Assembly (NCBI RefSeq): GCF_964019765.1
Contig: NZ_OZ026461.1
Coordinates: 868,001-932,000 of the forward strand
Direction of reading: 5' to 3'
DNA length: 64,000 nucleotides
DNA from: Spiroplasma endosymbiont of Panorpa germanica
GTDB lineage: Bacteria; Bacillota_I; Bacilli_A; Mycoplasmatales; Mycoplasmataceae
Below are positions 20,613-31,015 of this stretch, in pieces. A model generated the notes under the pieces. It worked only from the letters and a program-made list of their open reading frames with translations, was not told the origin of the DNA and searched no databases. The position numbers and the translations under genes are program-made. Each line of letters begins with the position of its first letter. Within the stretch, counting starts at the first letter, position 1.

Positions 20613-22352
20613 TTAAATGAATTTTCAAGGATTTGGTTTTTCGAGATTTTGCTCCTCGGCAATATCATATCTATAACCAAAACTAATTCCCATACCCTTT
20701 TGTGTATTTCCATAACTGACTGAGAAGAATTGAAAGAAAAGATCTGGGGTTGCGTATTTCAATACATCATTATAGAAATAGACGTAACCCTCTTCGTTAA
20801 AGACTGTTTTTGCAATTAAATTTGCACCTCTAGCATATTGCATTAGTACTGTTAAATTTAATTTTTGTCTTATTTCCTCAGACTCAGGATTGGCGTCTAA
20901 TAAATTTTGAAAGTAATCATAACCACTCAAAACTTGTAAGGGTTCAAATTCGTTTCAGCTTTCAGGTTTATTCAGGTAAAATGTTAATTCGGGATTTTGT
21001 TCCTCGGTTTTTTCATTAATATTATAAAATTTTTGTACGAAGTTTATAGAATCTAAATAAAAGTTTCGTGCTAATTCCTTTGTGTTTTCAAAAGTTTTTA
21101 ATTGCTGCCTAACAGCAATTGTCATATCAGATAGCTCAAAACTCTCACCATTATATTCCACTTTACTATTTTTAACAGATGTTTTTAGTAAGGCGATTGT
21201 ATTCTGGTCTTTGTCCATATCTAAAAGAAAATGCGACTGCTGTTTTTCTAAAGTAGATTTTAAATTTTTTTCGTCATCAAGTCTAAAATCTAATATGAAT
21301 GGATTTAAATCTATTGCCATGTCCGGATAAACTAAGAGACCTTCTTCTAAACCGGGTATTCATGAAATTGGAAAACTACGAACAAATTCACTATTCTTTT
21401 CTACTAAGGCATCTAGCAGCTCATCAATTTTATTTTGTTTACCCATTAGAGCTTGTCTAACCGTTTTCAAAGAGCTGTCATTTCGACCTCAAAATCAATC
21501 ATTATTTGCACTTTGATATGATGAAATGATTGCCGAACTTTTTGATAATGTAGTTAATGTTGCAGATCCCAAACTTGTGATTCCCTCCACACTTTCAACA
21601 GCCTCTTTTATAATTTCGTTAGCTTGTTGTTTAAGCGAAAGGTCTTCATCAATTGCAAGGGAAGTTTCCTTTATGTCACCTTTATCGCTTTTGAATATAA
21701 AATTATTAGAATTTTCTTCATTATTTATAGCGTCAGCGTATTTATTATTAGCTTCTTGAAGAATTTCGGCTGTTTTTTTCTGTTCAAAAATAGTCATTTG
21801 CGCTGTGGATTTTATTGGTTCAAACTCTTGTTGTTCGGACTGATTTTTATATAAAATTGTTGAATCAATTTCTACGCTAAGTGTTACAGCGTTATTTAGA
21901 GGTTTTGGGATTATTTCAATTTTAGAAATTTGATATCCCCCTTGCAAGGGATTTTGGTTATTATAAACCATCTTTTTGTAGTTAATATTTTGAACTACTT
22001 GGCTATTTACTTCACTTAATATTTTATCTCAGTTAATTATTGCTCTAATTTGAGTGTTAAGATCTTTGAACTCCTCACTATCGTTTTTAACCACACCAGG
22101 AATATTATTAAACTTTTCAACATTTCAACCTTCAATTGGAGAATCCTCTTCGCTTATAAAAATAAATTTACTGAAATCCTCTGCAATATTTTTTTGAAAA
22201 ATTTCTCTAATAATATCAATCATTTGATTTTTATTTTGTTCATAATCATATTCGTCATCGATTTCTCTTGGTTTCTTTTGACAAGCAACAACGCTCATGG
22301 GTGTAGAAACCGTAATAGTTGCGACTCCCAATATGCTTAATAATTTTTTCAT
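20613..22352 (-). CDS. Array B surface lipoprotein, copy 3
   Basis: Surface lipoprotein of 579 residues, cysteine 24, the copy next to the intact mupG. The fixed core and the VRQQLKTFENTKELARNFY motif are as in copies 1 and 2. Variable patches include MQYARGANLIAKTVF and YNDVLKYATPDLFFQFF. Its promoter (TTGTAA-17-TATAAT) differs from that of the other two copies, so expression level may differ. Function unknown. Confidence 0.9.
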
Positions 22353-22381
22353 TTTTCCCCTCCTTATATAAATATAATATT

Positions 22382-22410
22382 ATTATACACACTTATAATA
22401 AGCATTACAA
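22382..22410 (-). promoter_or_regulatory. Promoter of lipoprotein B3
   Basis: TTGTAA, 17 bases, perfect TATAAT on the minus strand. Confidence 0.75.
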
Positions 22411-22427
22411 TGTAAAAGTTTTTGTTT

Positions 22428-22463
22428 AAAAACACCAACAAAGCTAGCTTTGTTGGTGTTTTT
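22428..22463. terminator. Terminator of mupG operon 1
   Basis: An 18-base perfect palindrome arm (AAAAACACCAACAAAGCT and its complement) with a T-run, directly after the mupG stop. Confidence 0.9.
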
Positions 22464-22467
22464 AGTC

Positions 22468-23568
22468 TTATTTTGTTTTTTTAAACTGATATCTAGTATT
22501 TGGGCCGATAAAATTCAAGATAAAGAGTTGTTCTGGTTTAATTGAGCCAATAAAATTATATTTCTTTTCATCATCTAAAAAGTTATCCTTTAAGATAATA
22601 TGACACTCACCTTTATAATGTGAATCTTTATCATTTATAATAACAATATCACCCCTATTGTAAATTGATTTTTGCTTACCCACAAGAATATCTTCATTTT
22701 TATAATAAACCCTAGTCATTGTATAGCGAATAAACATTTCTGTAATATCCATTCGTCTAAAATGTAAATGGCTAAATAGGATTTTTTCTTCAGCTAAAGA
22801 TAATTTATTTTCTAGTTTTAAATCAAAAGTAATTTCGTCACGATCTATTTGAGAAACCAATTTTAATTCTTCTTCACTGGCATAAGCATTTCCAAAGAAG
22901 ACAACGTCAATTTCATCACAATATAATAAAATCTTAGCTTGGCTAACTACATCATAAAATCTCATGAACTCTAAAGTTGGAAACTCTTTATTTCCTAAAG
23001 CTGGTCCTTGAGTTCCAAAATGACTACCAATAAAGGCAGCGGTGCTTAATCGATGTTTTAAATATTTTTTATTAGCTTCTGAGAAAAAATCATAAGGGAT
23101 GGCAGTATTTTTTTGAGGATAAAAATTATGACAACCACTTAAACGATTTTTAATTGGTTTAAAATCCATTACATTGGTAATTAAATTATCATTATTTGAC
23201 ATATTCAATTGCACATCAATTCCATAGCGATTATGGGTTAATTCTGCAATCTCACTTGGCAAACTTGGTGAATCTAATCTAATACAATCAATCCCCATTT
23301 CCAAGCATTTTTTGGGGTCTTTTAAATCAATTCCTAGACGTTCCAATGAAACATTTTCAAAATCAGCAATTGTATAAAAGCCAATACTTTTAGCATACTT
23401 TAAGGACTTGTTGATTTTTTGAATTAACTCAATTGGTTGATTATTTACATGAAAGTAACTTGTAAACACTTGAGTATAACCCAGAGATTTAGCTAAGTCC
23501 AAATAAGCTTTGTCCTTTTCAAAAGTTGATTGCTCTGGATAGATTGATATTCCTAATTGTTTTTTCAT
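22468..23568 (-). CDS. mupG: MupG-family (DUF871) 6-phospho-glycosidase
   Basis: Cytoplasmic hydrolase of 366 residues. Characterised MupG cleaves MurNAc-6-phosphate-GlcNAc into MurNAc-6P and GlcNAc. The family signature is clear: MKKQLGISIYPEQSTF at the start of a TIM-barrel-like N-terminal half, IRLDSP near 115, LNMSNND, GCHNFYPQKNTAIP near 160, GPALGNKEFPTLE, then a smaller C-terminal domain with HFRRMDITEMFIRYTMTR and YNRGDIVIINDKDSHYKGE. Length is normal and it contains no TGA codon. It follows a IIB-IIA-IIC operon with a hairpin between, so its substrate should be the 6-phospho-disaccharide made by that PTS. The substrate could also be another phosphorylated disaccharide. Confidence 0.8.
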   Translation of the reverse strand: MKKQLGISIYPEQSTFEKDKAYLDLAKSLGYTQVFTSYFHVNNQPIELIQKINKSLKYAKSIGFYTIADFENVSLERLGIDLKDPKKCLEMGIDCIRLDSPSLPSEIAELTHNRYGIDVQLNMSNNDNLITNVMDFKPIKNRLSGCHNFYPQKNTAIPYDFFSEANKKYLKHRLSTAAFIGSHFGTQGPALGNKEFPTLEFMRFYDVVSQAKILLYCDEIDVVFFGNAYASEEELKLVSQIDRDEITFDLKLENKLSLAEEKILFSHLHFRRMDITEMFIRYTMTRVYYKNEDILVGKQKSIYNRGDIVIINDKDSHYKGECHIILKDNFLDDEKKYNFIGSIKPEQLFILNFIGPNTRYQFKKTK

Positions 23569-23582
23569 AAAAACGCCTTTCT

Positions 23583-23609
23583 AAAAAACAGATTCTTAAG
23601 AATCTGTTT
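23583..23609 (-). terminator. Terminator or attenuator between IIC and mupG
   Basis: AAACAGATTC / GAATCTGTTT stem with a T6 run on the minus strand. It lies in the 52-base gap between the IIC stop and mupG and may set a lower mupG level by partial read-through. Confidence 0.75.
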
Positions 23610-23620
23610 CAATCATATTT

Positions 23621-25822
23621 TTAAACTTTTTGAGCTTTAGCTTCTAAAGCTTTACTTTTGGTTTCGGCTTTAGCTGCTTGTTTTTCCATATATTTATCTC
23701 ATTTAGGTTTGTATTTTTCAACTTTGCTATCACGAGTAGCTTTGATTTCTTGAGCTTTTTGTAGGTATTTTTCTTCTTTTGCTTTAGCTTTTTTATTGTT
23801 GCTTTCAATCGCTAAGGCAAGTTTTTCTTTATTAACCATACGTTTTTCTCAGAATTCATTTACTGTCGCTGCATCATTTAATGCATTTTCTGCTTTTAAT
23901 TCGTTACCTGAAACTTTTCTTTCAGTAATAACTCCATAACGATATTCTGGATCATTGTAGTAACGCATTTCTTGGTTGTATTGTTCAATGTTAGCTGCTT
24001 TTAATTTTTTGAAGTAGTTTGCATTGTCAATTAATACAAATGGGAAGTAGAAGATAATACTTACCCCTAGACAAATGGTTGCTGGAATAATCGCCATCGC
24101 ATCAATTGAAGTTAATACAGCTCCAAAGATTCATGGACTTGTTCAAGGTGTTGCTACATATGAATATTTAACAATCCCTAAAACATCTGGTGAGAATAAT
24201 CATCCAATAATTAGGTTAACAATTGGTGAGAAGATAAATGGTGCTACATAAATTGGGTTTAAAATTAATGGGTATCCAAAAATAGTTGGTTCATTAATTT
24301 GGAAAACTCCAGCTGGTAAAGCATATTTAGCAACTTCTCTTAATTCTTGACGTTTTGAAACGGCAAATGTCATAATTAGAAGTCCTAAAGTAGCTCCACT
24401 TCCCCCAACATACATATATGAGTCAAAGAAAGGTTTTGTAAATGCCCCCATTTGACCTGAATCTGCAGCCATTTGGTAACCCATTGAAGTTACTAGGGCT
24501 GCATTAATTCCTAAAATCATTCATCAAATTGGTTCAAAGATCCCAGCCATTAGGTTTGATCCATGAACTCCAAAGAATCAGAAGAATCCAGTGAAGAATA
24601 CAAAGGCAATGGCTAAACCAATTCCCCCACTTCCAGTTGCAAAACCAATGAATGCAGCTGTAAAGATTTTATAAATAAAGGCTCCAGCACCAAATTGTGT
24701 GGGTCCTAAAACAATTGTTTGAAATGATGCTGATAAAATGTACCCTCCGTTAGCAGAATCTAAGTAGAAAGACATTTTAGCAGCCTCATTTAGTCATGCA
24801 AAGTTTGAGTGACCTTGTAAAGTTGCAATCGCTGTAGTTCAAACAGCTTGGTCAGCGGCTCCTAATGCATTATAAGTGTCAACAAAAGCTTTTTGGTTTT
24901 CTAATGAATTTTCTAGTGCCAATATTTGTAGCATTGGTGTTAATAATTCTTTATATTCCACAAAAGCTTGTAAAGCTCCTTTGTCTGCAAATAAAGCGTC
25001 AATATTATTTCCATCAATTGTTCCAAACATTTCACCAAATTGTTTTGAGGTTAAAGTAAAGTAGCTTCCACTATTTACAAATCAACCTCCACCAACAATT
25101 GCCATTGAAAGGAAGATAATGTTAACTGCTCCCACAGTTCCTAATGTAATTACCACGGGTAAGAATACAGCAAATGATTTACCAACTGCTGGGGGTACTC
25201 CGTCTGGTAATTTAATATTTAAGGCACGAACTCCTGATAAATAAATAAAGAATTCGGTTGCCAGTAATCCAAATAGTATTGCTTGAATTAATCCAACTGC
25301 TCCCATGAAGAAAGTAACTTCCCCCATACAAGCAAGTAGGAATGCTGATAATGAAACAAAACCAGCAATAATTGGTGATTTAAAATTACGACTTAATGCA
25401 ATAAAGTATCCAAATAGGAAAGCAAAGTAAATTGCCATCATTCCTACAGTTACTGTATTGATATGTCCGAATGCCAATCCCCCAATTTTAGACGCTTGTC
25501 CTCATCCATTTGAAATGTCACCAAGTAATTCAGTAACTCCATCTCATGAAACACTAGGATTTGCAGCTTTACAAATAAGACCTAGAAGTGAAACATATCC
25601 ACTTCCAGCCCCACCAAAGATAATTGCATTGATTAGAATTCCAATCGAACCTGCAATAATCAGTGGAATCATAGTTCCAAAAGAATCTCGAATCGCTGCT
25701 AAATGACGTTGGTTACCAACTTTAGCCATTCCCGGGACAAGCGATTCACTTATTCATTGTTTAAAGGTGCGTTTTTCTTTTTTTCGCACCTTTTGGACAT
25801 CAAATTTTTCAACTTCTGCCAT
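23621..25822 (-). CDS. PTS system, lactose/cellobiose-family IIC
   Basis: Sugar-translocating permease of 733 residues, well above the usual ~430-450. The N-terminal MAKVGNQRHLAAIRDSFGTMIPLIIAGS and the GVFQINEPTIFGYPLILNP motif near 475-495 mark the lactose/cellobiose family. Two extensions account for the length: an insert of ~100 residues in an outer loop (NSGSYFTLTSKQFGEMFG to NEAAKMSFYL, about 235-345), and a charged tail of ~140 residues after ~594 (rich in KAKAKEEKYLQKAQE, coiled-coil-like). Its IIB and IIA lie directly upstream and a mupG downstream, which points to a disaccharide such as MurNAc-GlcNAc or chitobiose-like sugar. Confidence 0.85.
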
Positions 25823-25881
25823 GATTAATACTCCTCTCCATATTTTTTTAAATAAAAAGTATGTTTCTTAGTTAATATTTT

Positions 25882-26202
25882 TTATTTACCTATTTTTTTA
25901 TAGACATCAATAAACTCTTTTGCCAATAGAATAATAGTTTGAGTTGTTAATAATTGATCTTCGGCATGAATAAACAAAATCGGGAAGGTGATTTTCTCTC
26001 CTCCAGCTTCAGCGCTCACAATATCCATATGAGTTTTTTCTGCAGTTAGAATTGATTTTTCCGCTTCTTCAATTAAGTTTTCCGCTTCTTCATAACGACC
26101 ATTTTTAGCAGCAACAATTGCTCCCATTGCATGGCCCTTTGCTTCCCCAGCAAAGGCAATAATTGTAAATGAGATTTCCTCAAAATTTCAAGTTTTACCC
26201 AT
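25882..26202 (-). CDS. PTS system, lactose/cellobiose-family IIA
   Basis: Cytoplasmic phosphocarrier of 106 residues, helical and trimeric in the family. It takes phosphate from HPr on histidine 79 (LFIHAEDQLLTTQ) and passes it to IIB. The GEAKGHAMGAIVAAKNGRYEEAE opening is typical. The start at 26202 follows the IIB stop by five bases. Confidence 0.9.
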
Positions 26203-26207
26203 CACAA

Positions 26208-26504
26208 TTAACCTAACATTCTTTGTGCCATTTCGCACGCTTCCTTGGCTTTTGCTAAAGCATATATATTTGCAGGAATAACTTCAACTGGTTTATCAGT
26301 TAATTTTTTTAAATCTCCAAGAGCATAACTTACTTGTGGGCCAACCATAACGATATCTCATTGGTCAACTACAGTTTTAGCTTCTTGCATTGACATAGCC
26401 TCAATGGTTCATTCCAAACCTTCTTTACGAGCATAATCTGTCATTTTCTTGACAAGAGTACTTGTACTCATACCTGCTGAACAGCATAGTAAAATTTTCT
26501 TCAT
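26208..26504 (-). CDS. PTS system, lactose/cellobiose-family IIB
   Basis: Cytoplasmic phosphocarrier of 98 residues. The phosphocysteine loop is KKILLCCSAGMSTSTLV, with C8 as the likely phosphorylated residue and C7 an extra neighbour. VGPQVSYAL near 60 is the usual second loop. It is the first gene of the IIB-IIA-IIC-mupG operon and has AGGAGG before its start. Confidence 0.9.
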
Positions 26505-26538
26505 TTTATTTTCCTCCAATAATTTTTTCTATATTATT

Positions 26539-26547
26539 AGTATAACA
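26539..26547 (-). promoter_or_regulatory. Extended -10 promoter of mupG operon 1
   Basis: TGTTATACT on the minus strand (TGn plus TATACT), 35 bases before the IIB start. No convincing -35 box is visible, as is common with extended -10 promoters. Confidence 0.55.
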
Positions 26548-26629
26548 ATTATAGAATTTTTTTCCACTATTTTGACCAAAAAAGATTTTTTTCTCTACTT
26601 TATGCTAAAATTATTAAAAGAGGTTAATT

Positions 26630-26821
26630 ATGGTTTCAAATCTAATTTATTATTGTTTTATTCCAATTGGATTGTGGTTGATATTTTTTCTAACAGTCTA
26701 CATTTTGGAGACTTTTTTTCAAGTATTTATGCCTAAAAAGATTTTTTGACTACTTCTAACATTTGTTATTGTTACTTTAATAGTTATTGGCTTGGTGATC
26801 GGATCCTTACAATTTGAGTAA
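26630..26821 (+). CDS. Tiny two-helix membrane protein
   Basis: Plus-strand gene of 63 residues, divergent from the PTS operon, with a good AAAGAGG nine bases before ATG. It encodes two hydrophobic helices (LIYYCFIPIGLWLIFFLTVY and LLLTFVIVTLIVIGLVIG) around PKKIF, with one TGA read as tryptophan. It ends just before a terminator. Not recognised. Confidence 0.6.
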
Positions 26822-26859
26822 GAAAATTTTACATTAAGGCAAGCATTGAAAATAACCTT

Positions 26860-26887
26860 ATCCTTGCAAATTTTGTAAGGATTTTTT
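26860..26887 (+). terminator. Terminator of the tiny membrane gene
   Basis: ATCCTTGCAA / TTGTAAGGAT stem with T6 on the plus strand. Confidence 0.8.
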
Positions 26888-26985
26888 AGTTCAATTACTA
26901 TTACTAGTTCTTTAGTATATCACCTAAGAATATAATCACAAAATTATCAAAATAACATTCTTCATTAAAACTTCCATTTTTTAGA

Positions 26986-27050
26986 CAAAAAAAACACCTC
27001 TAAACGAAATCAGAACAGTGTTTTTTACTGTTAATTTTGATTTAGGTGTT
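26986..27050 (-). terminator. Terminator of lipoprotein C
   Basis: A two-tier hairpin: outer AACACCT / AGGTGTT and inner AACAGT / ACTGTT arms, followed on the minus strand by eight T. Confidence 0.8.
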
Positions 27051-27074
27051 CAATTTATGAGGGGTTTTTAACTC

Positions 27075-28943
27075 TTAATTAAAGTCCTTAATTTTTCAAT
27101 TAGTTGGGCTTTCCCCAAATGTATTCTCTTGCATTTCAGTTCTTCTTGGTATCAGTTTATCATGAGAAAGCAAAGTTCTAAGATAACGGAAATCAGTTCC
27201 GCTTGTTTGTCAATAAACCGCCATCTCCTTAATTTCCATTGAGGAATTTTGGCTCATATTGTATGTATAAATATAACCCTTTGAATTTATTCTCAAAAAG
27301 GAATTTATATTAGGACCAACTACTCCGTAAGTTCCATAAGCATTTATAAATTCGCTAACTAAAGGGTTACTTTTAGAGGCATTTTTAACAGCTTCTTCAA
27401 ATGCGGCATCAAATATAGTTACAAATGAATATAATCGCGTTACCTCTAATTGACTCATAAGTTCTTCGGGTAATGTTAAATTATAAGTGAAATTGGGATT
27501 TTCCTTTACATCGAAGTTGGAGAATCCAAAAAATTCTCTAAAAAATTCTAAATAGGCAACATTAAAATTATAATTAAATTCTTTTGTATTTTGAAAGCTA
27601 GTTTTTTGTCGATTAACAATAAAATAGTTAGGCATTTCAACGGTAATTTCATTTCCACTTTTAGTCTCGTTATAAGAAACTGATATTTTTTCTAAATCTG
27701 TTCCAAATATTGCAATCGTCTGTTTGTCTTTATCTTTATCAATTTCAAAACTTGAATTTTTTATCAATTTTTTTAGTTGTAAGAACAGATAATTATCTTC
27801 GTTAAGACTTTCGGCAATGTTGTAATGATTAACAAATCATGAGCTGTTTGCATCTTCAAGTAGGTATTCTTTAACTTTAGGAAACAAATCAAAATTACCA
27901 TTGTTAAAAGTTCTTGTTAAATCGCTATCAGGCTCGGTATTTATTCTTTTTGCAAAATTTTCTATTTGTTCAGAACCCTTTGATGTGATTGCAGAAACAA
28001 AACCTTCAAGCTTTAAATCAGATTCCATATTTTTTCATTCCCAAGCAATTGAATTTTGATTAGAAGGCGTCTGAGCATAAACAGAATTGACTTCGCTTGT
28101 GACCAATCCATAATTGTCTGAGTTAATTTCAAATTTATCAAAATTTGCATTTTGATCTAACGCTTTGTTTAAAGCGTTATTTATTGAAGTTTTTATACTT
28201 GCATTATTGTTAATCTCATTTGTAGTATTTAAAAGACTACCATTATTACTTGTAAAACTAAAACTATTAGCATACTCTTCACTTTCAAATTGGTGTCTTA
28301 TTTGTTCATTAAGTTCATTTAAACTATCAGAAATATTAACATCGTTGAAAATATTCATGTTGATTGTGTGTCTAACGAAATCAGAAGTTTCTGGCCTACC
28401 ATTAGAGTCTTGTAAAGATAGAGGAAACTCAAATTTAAATATCAGCATAACTGCATCGTTTGATTTTTTTGTGATATTTATGCTACTTAAACTAAATCCA
28501 CTTTTTAAGGGATTTTGACCATTGATCAAAATTGGTTTGTAATTGATATTTTGCACAATATCTTTATTAATTTCTGAAACCATTTTATCAAAGTCAACAA
28601 TATTTTTAAGATCTTTGGAAATATTACTAAAATATTGTGAATTTAAGGGTAGGTCAAAACTCTCGACTCCTTCATTTTCGGTTAAAACATCTAAAAGTCT
28701 CTTTATGCTGATACTTTCGAATTTGTCGTTAGCAGCTTCATTATCAATAAATAGGTATTTCTCAAAATCTTTGTCTAAGTTTCTAATTATTATTTCAGAA
28801 ATTTGCGCAATTAAGTCCTTTTTTATTGCATCATAGTCAAAATCTCCAACATCGGTATTTTTATCTTTTTTACAAGCAATTACACTAGTTGTTGAACTAG
28901 CTATTAAAGTAATTGCCCCTAAAATACTCAATAATTTCTTCAT
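27075..28943 (-). CDS. Surface lipoprotein C
   Basis: Surface lipoprotein of 622 residues, signal MKKLLSILGAITLIASSTTS with cysteine 24. The start at 28943 is preferred over an in-frame ATG five codons earlier because GGAGG lies before it. It carries the superfamily marks seen in arrays A, B and E: GDFDYDAIKKDLI after the anchor, INGQNPLKSGFSLSSINI near 140, FTSNNGSL, DKDKQTIAIFGTDL and NRQKTSFQNTKEFNYNF. It is a single copy that starts 107 bases downstream of the TauE-like gene. An extended -10 (TGTTATAGT) lies upstream. Confidence 0.88.
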
Positions 28944-29049
28944 TATATATTCCTCCATTTATAAAACTATAACACATATTCGTGTAATATTGTAAAAAAT
29001 ATCATGTTTTTTAAAAAAAGACAGAATGTAATAACTAAAGTAAATGATT

Positions 29050-29883
29050 TTAAATGAAGAAATCTACAATCATTTTAATAGCTGATAATCAAATTAGGAT
29101 AATAAGTACCCACTTTATGTAAATTTCTTTTTTTAGGTATTTCTTTAAAATTAGTGCTAAAATTGTTCCTGATATTACTCCAATTATCATTGGCAACCCA
29201 ATTGGTACCAATAGTTCGAAATTTTCAAAATTTTGATAATTTGTCAACAAGGCAATTAAAGATGATCCAGCGATTAACGCATGAGATATCGGACTTGCTT
29301 GTTTCATTGATAATTTGCATCAAATTAATAAAAAAGGCATCAATATCGGTCCGCCCCCCATTCCAGTGAGTGAGGTTACAAATCCGCCAGTCATAGCAAT
29401 TGTTATTAATTTAATTGAACTAATATAGCTCTCATCATTTACTTTAATAAATCTAAATCCAGAAATAACTTGATTTTCATTGATTTTTTTTAATGTTCTA
29501 TTTTTGAAAAAATACTCCACAAGTACCAAAAGTCCTCCAACAACTAGTAGAAGAAATCCTATAATCAATTTTAGAATATCAGCATTAAATAGTGTAACCA
29601 CATAATTGCCAAGAAACACCATTGGTAAAGAAAACACAATACCAACTAAAATAACTTTATAACTAATAGATTTCTTAAACAAATTAAAGCCCACATTAAT
29701 CGCAGCAGAAGCGAAAACTAATAATGTCGAAAGAAACTTGATCTCTTCAACTGAATTAGATTTCAAAAGTAAGAGTAGGATGGGGACAAAAAGTACTCCT
29801 CCACCAACTCCAGATAAACTTCCTAAACCCGAAACTAAGGCCGCTATAATTAATAGTGTAGGAATTTGTCATACTAATTGCAT
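29050..29883 (-). CDS. TauE/SafE-family anion exporter
   Basis: Membrane carrier of 277 residues with about eight helices and the family's two repeated glycine motifs: GLGSLSGVGGGVLFVPILLL near 20-40 and SLTGMGGGPILMPFLL near 165-180. Family members move sulfite, sulfoacetate and other small organic anions. It is the last gene of the murP-murQ unit. MurQ releases D-lactate from MurNAc-6P, so export of lactate (or acetate from GlcNAc-6P deacetylation) is a reasonable but untested role. Confidence 0.8.
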
Positions 29884-29886
29884 ATT

Positions 29887-30099
29887 TTATCTCCTTTTTT
29901 TATTGAATAATTCAAAAATTATTCAAACAACACTCATTATTACAAACAACAGTGAACCAACGCCCATTAATATATATCCTAAAATAGCAATTTTAAAGCT
30001 CAATAAAACCACTCCGGTTAAAAGACAAAAAACCGCTATTAGCCCGATTGTGCAAATAGCAATTTTTTGAGATTTTAAAAGCGAACCATAAGATCCCAT
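29887..30099 (-). CDS. Small two-helix membrane protein
   Basis: Protein of 70 residues with two or three hydrophobic stretches (IAICTIGLIAVFCLLTGVVL and ILGYILMGVGSLLFVVMSVV). It starts three bases after the murQ stop, and its 3' end supplies the AGGAG for the TauE-like gene. It is coupled to both and could be a subunit of the exporter. Not recognised. Confidence 0.65.
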
Positions 30100-30102
30100 T
30101 TA

Positions 30103-30999
30103 CTAAATTAAACCTCTTAAACTTTTGTGGTTTTTTTCAAATAGTAATTGAGCTTCTTGATAACTTACTTGATTTGTAATCATTATAGAGGCAAATTTGC
30201 AATCCATATCAGCCTCTTTTAAAATTGCTAAAGTTTTTTCGTTGTCACTTGTTTGGGTAAGTTCGTTAACTATTTTAATGCATCTAGCAACTAATTTTTC
30301 ATTGGTAGCTTTAACATCAATCATTAGATTATCATATACTTTACCACTTTTAATCATTAAAGTTGTTGAAATCATATTTAACACCATTTTTGTAGCAGTT
30401 CCTGATTTCATTCTTGTACTTCCAGTAACAACTTCGGGTCCTGAATTTACTTCAATAACCCCATCACTGTATTTTCTAAATTCTGAATCAGTTGTCATAC
30501 ATAATCCAACACTAAAAGCATTGATTGACTTAGCATATTTTAAAGCCCCTATAACATAGGGTGTACGACCTGAAGCTCCAATGCCAATTACTGTATCATT
30601 GCTTGTTAGATTTATATTCTTCAAATCCTGAACTGCTAATTCTTCAGAATCTTCAGCTCCTTCAATTGGAATACGCAAAGCCAAATCTCCCCCGGCAATA
30701 TAGCCAAAGAATTTATCTGCCACTCCATATGTGGGTAACATTTCACTAGCGTCTAAAACCCCAATTCTTCCCGAAGAACCAGCTCCCAAATAAATTAAGC
30801 GGCCATTATTTTGGAACTTAATAAAAATCTGATCAACAATTTTACCAATTGTTGGGATTTGTTCTTTTACTGCTTGAGAAATTTTGCTATCCTCTTGATT
30901 AATTAAGGTTAGAATTTCATTAGTAGTTTTCAAATCTAAATCATGGGTATTTTCGTTAACCGACTCTGTTAATATTTTTTGTAAATTTAATTCCTTCAT
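30103..30999 (-). CDS. murQ: N-acetylmuramic acid 6-phosphate etherase
   Basis: Cleaves the lactyl ether of MurNAc-6-phosphate to give GlcNAc-6-phosphate and D-lactate in the cytoplasm. The 298 residues are full length. The SIS fold is visible as LIYLGAGSSGRIGVLDASE near 68-86, with IEGAEDSEELA near 112-122, GIGASGRTPYV, and the active-site stretch GPEVVTGSTRMKSGTATK near 187-204. A C-terminal three-helix domain follows. It lies 16 bases after murP. The presence of this enzyme in a wall-less lineage implies use of foreign peptidoglycan sugars. Confidence 0.95.
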   Translation of the reverse strand: MKELNLQKILTESVNENTHDLDLKTTNEILTLINQEDSKISQAVKEQIPTIGKIVDQIFIKFQNNGRLIYLGAGSSGRIGVLDASEMLPTYGVADKFFGYIAGGDLALRIPIEGAEDSEELAVQDLKNINLTSNDTVIGIGASGRTPYVIGALKYAKSINAFSVGLCMTTDSEFRKYSDGVIEVNSGPEVVTGSTRMKSGTATKMVLNMISTTLMIKSGKVYDNLMIDVKATNEKLVARCIKIVNELTQTSDNEKTLAILKEADMDCKFASIMITNQVSYQEAQLLFEKNHKSLRGLI

Positions 31000-31015
31000 A
31001 TTAAAACTCTTTCTA

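Larger units (their letters stand above)
14646..22352. repeat. Tandem lipoprotein array B, ~2.93 kb unit
   Basis: Start codons at 16485, 19416 and 22352 are 2,931 and 2,936 bases apart. A unit contains a terminator, a lipoprotein gene, a promoter, a decayed 3' end of mupG, and decayed copies of the three-gene capsid-like operon. The intact parents lie at the two ends of the array (13310-14497 on the left, mupG at 22468 on the right). The duplication junction therefore joined the interior of mupG to the interior of the capsid-like gene. Confidence 0.9.
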
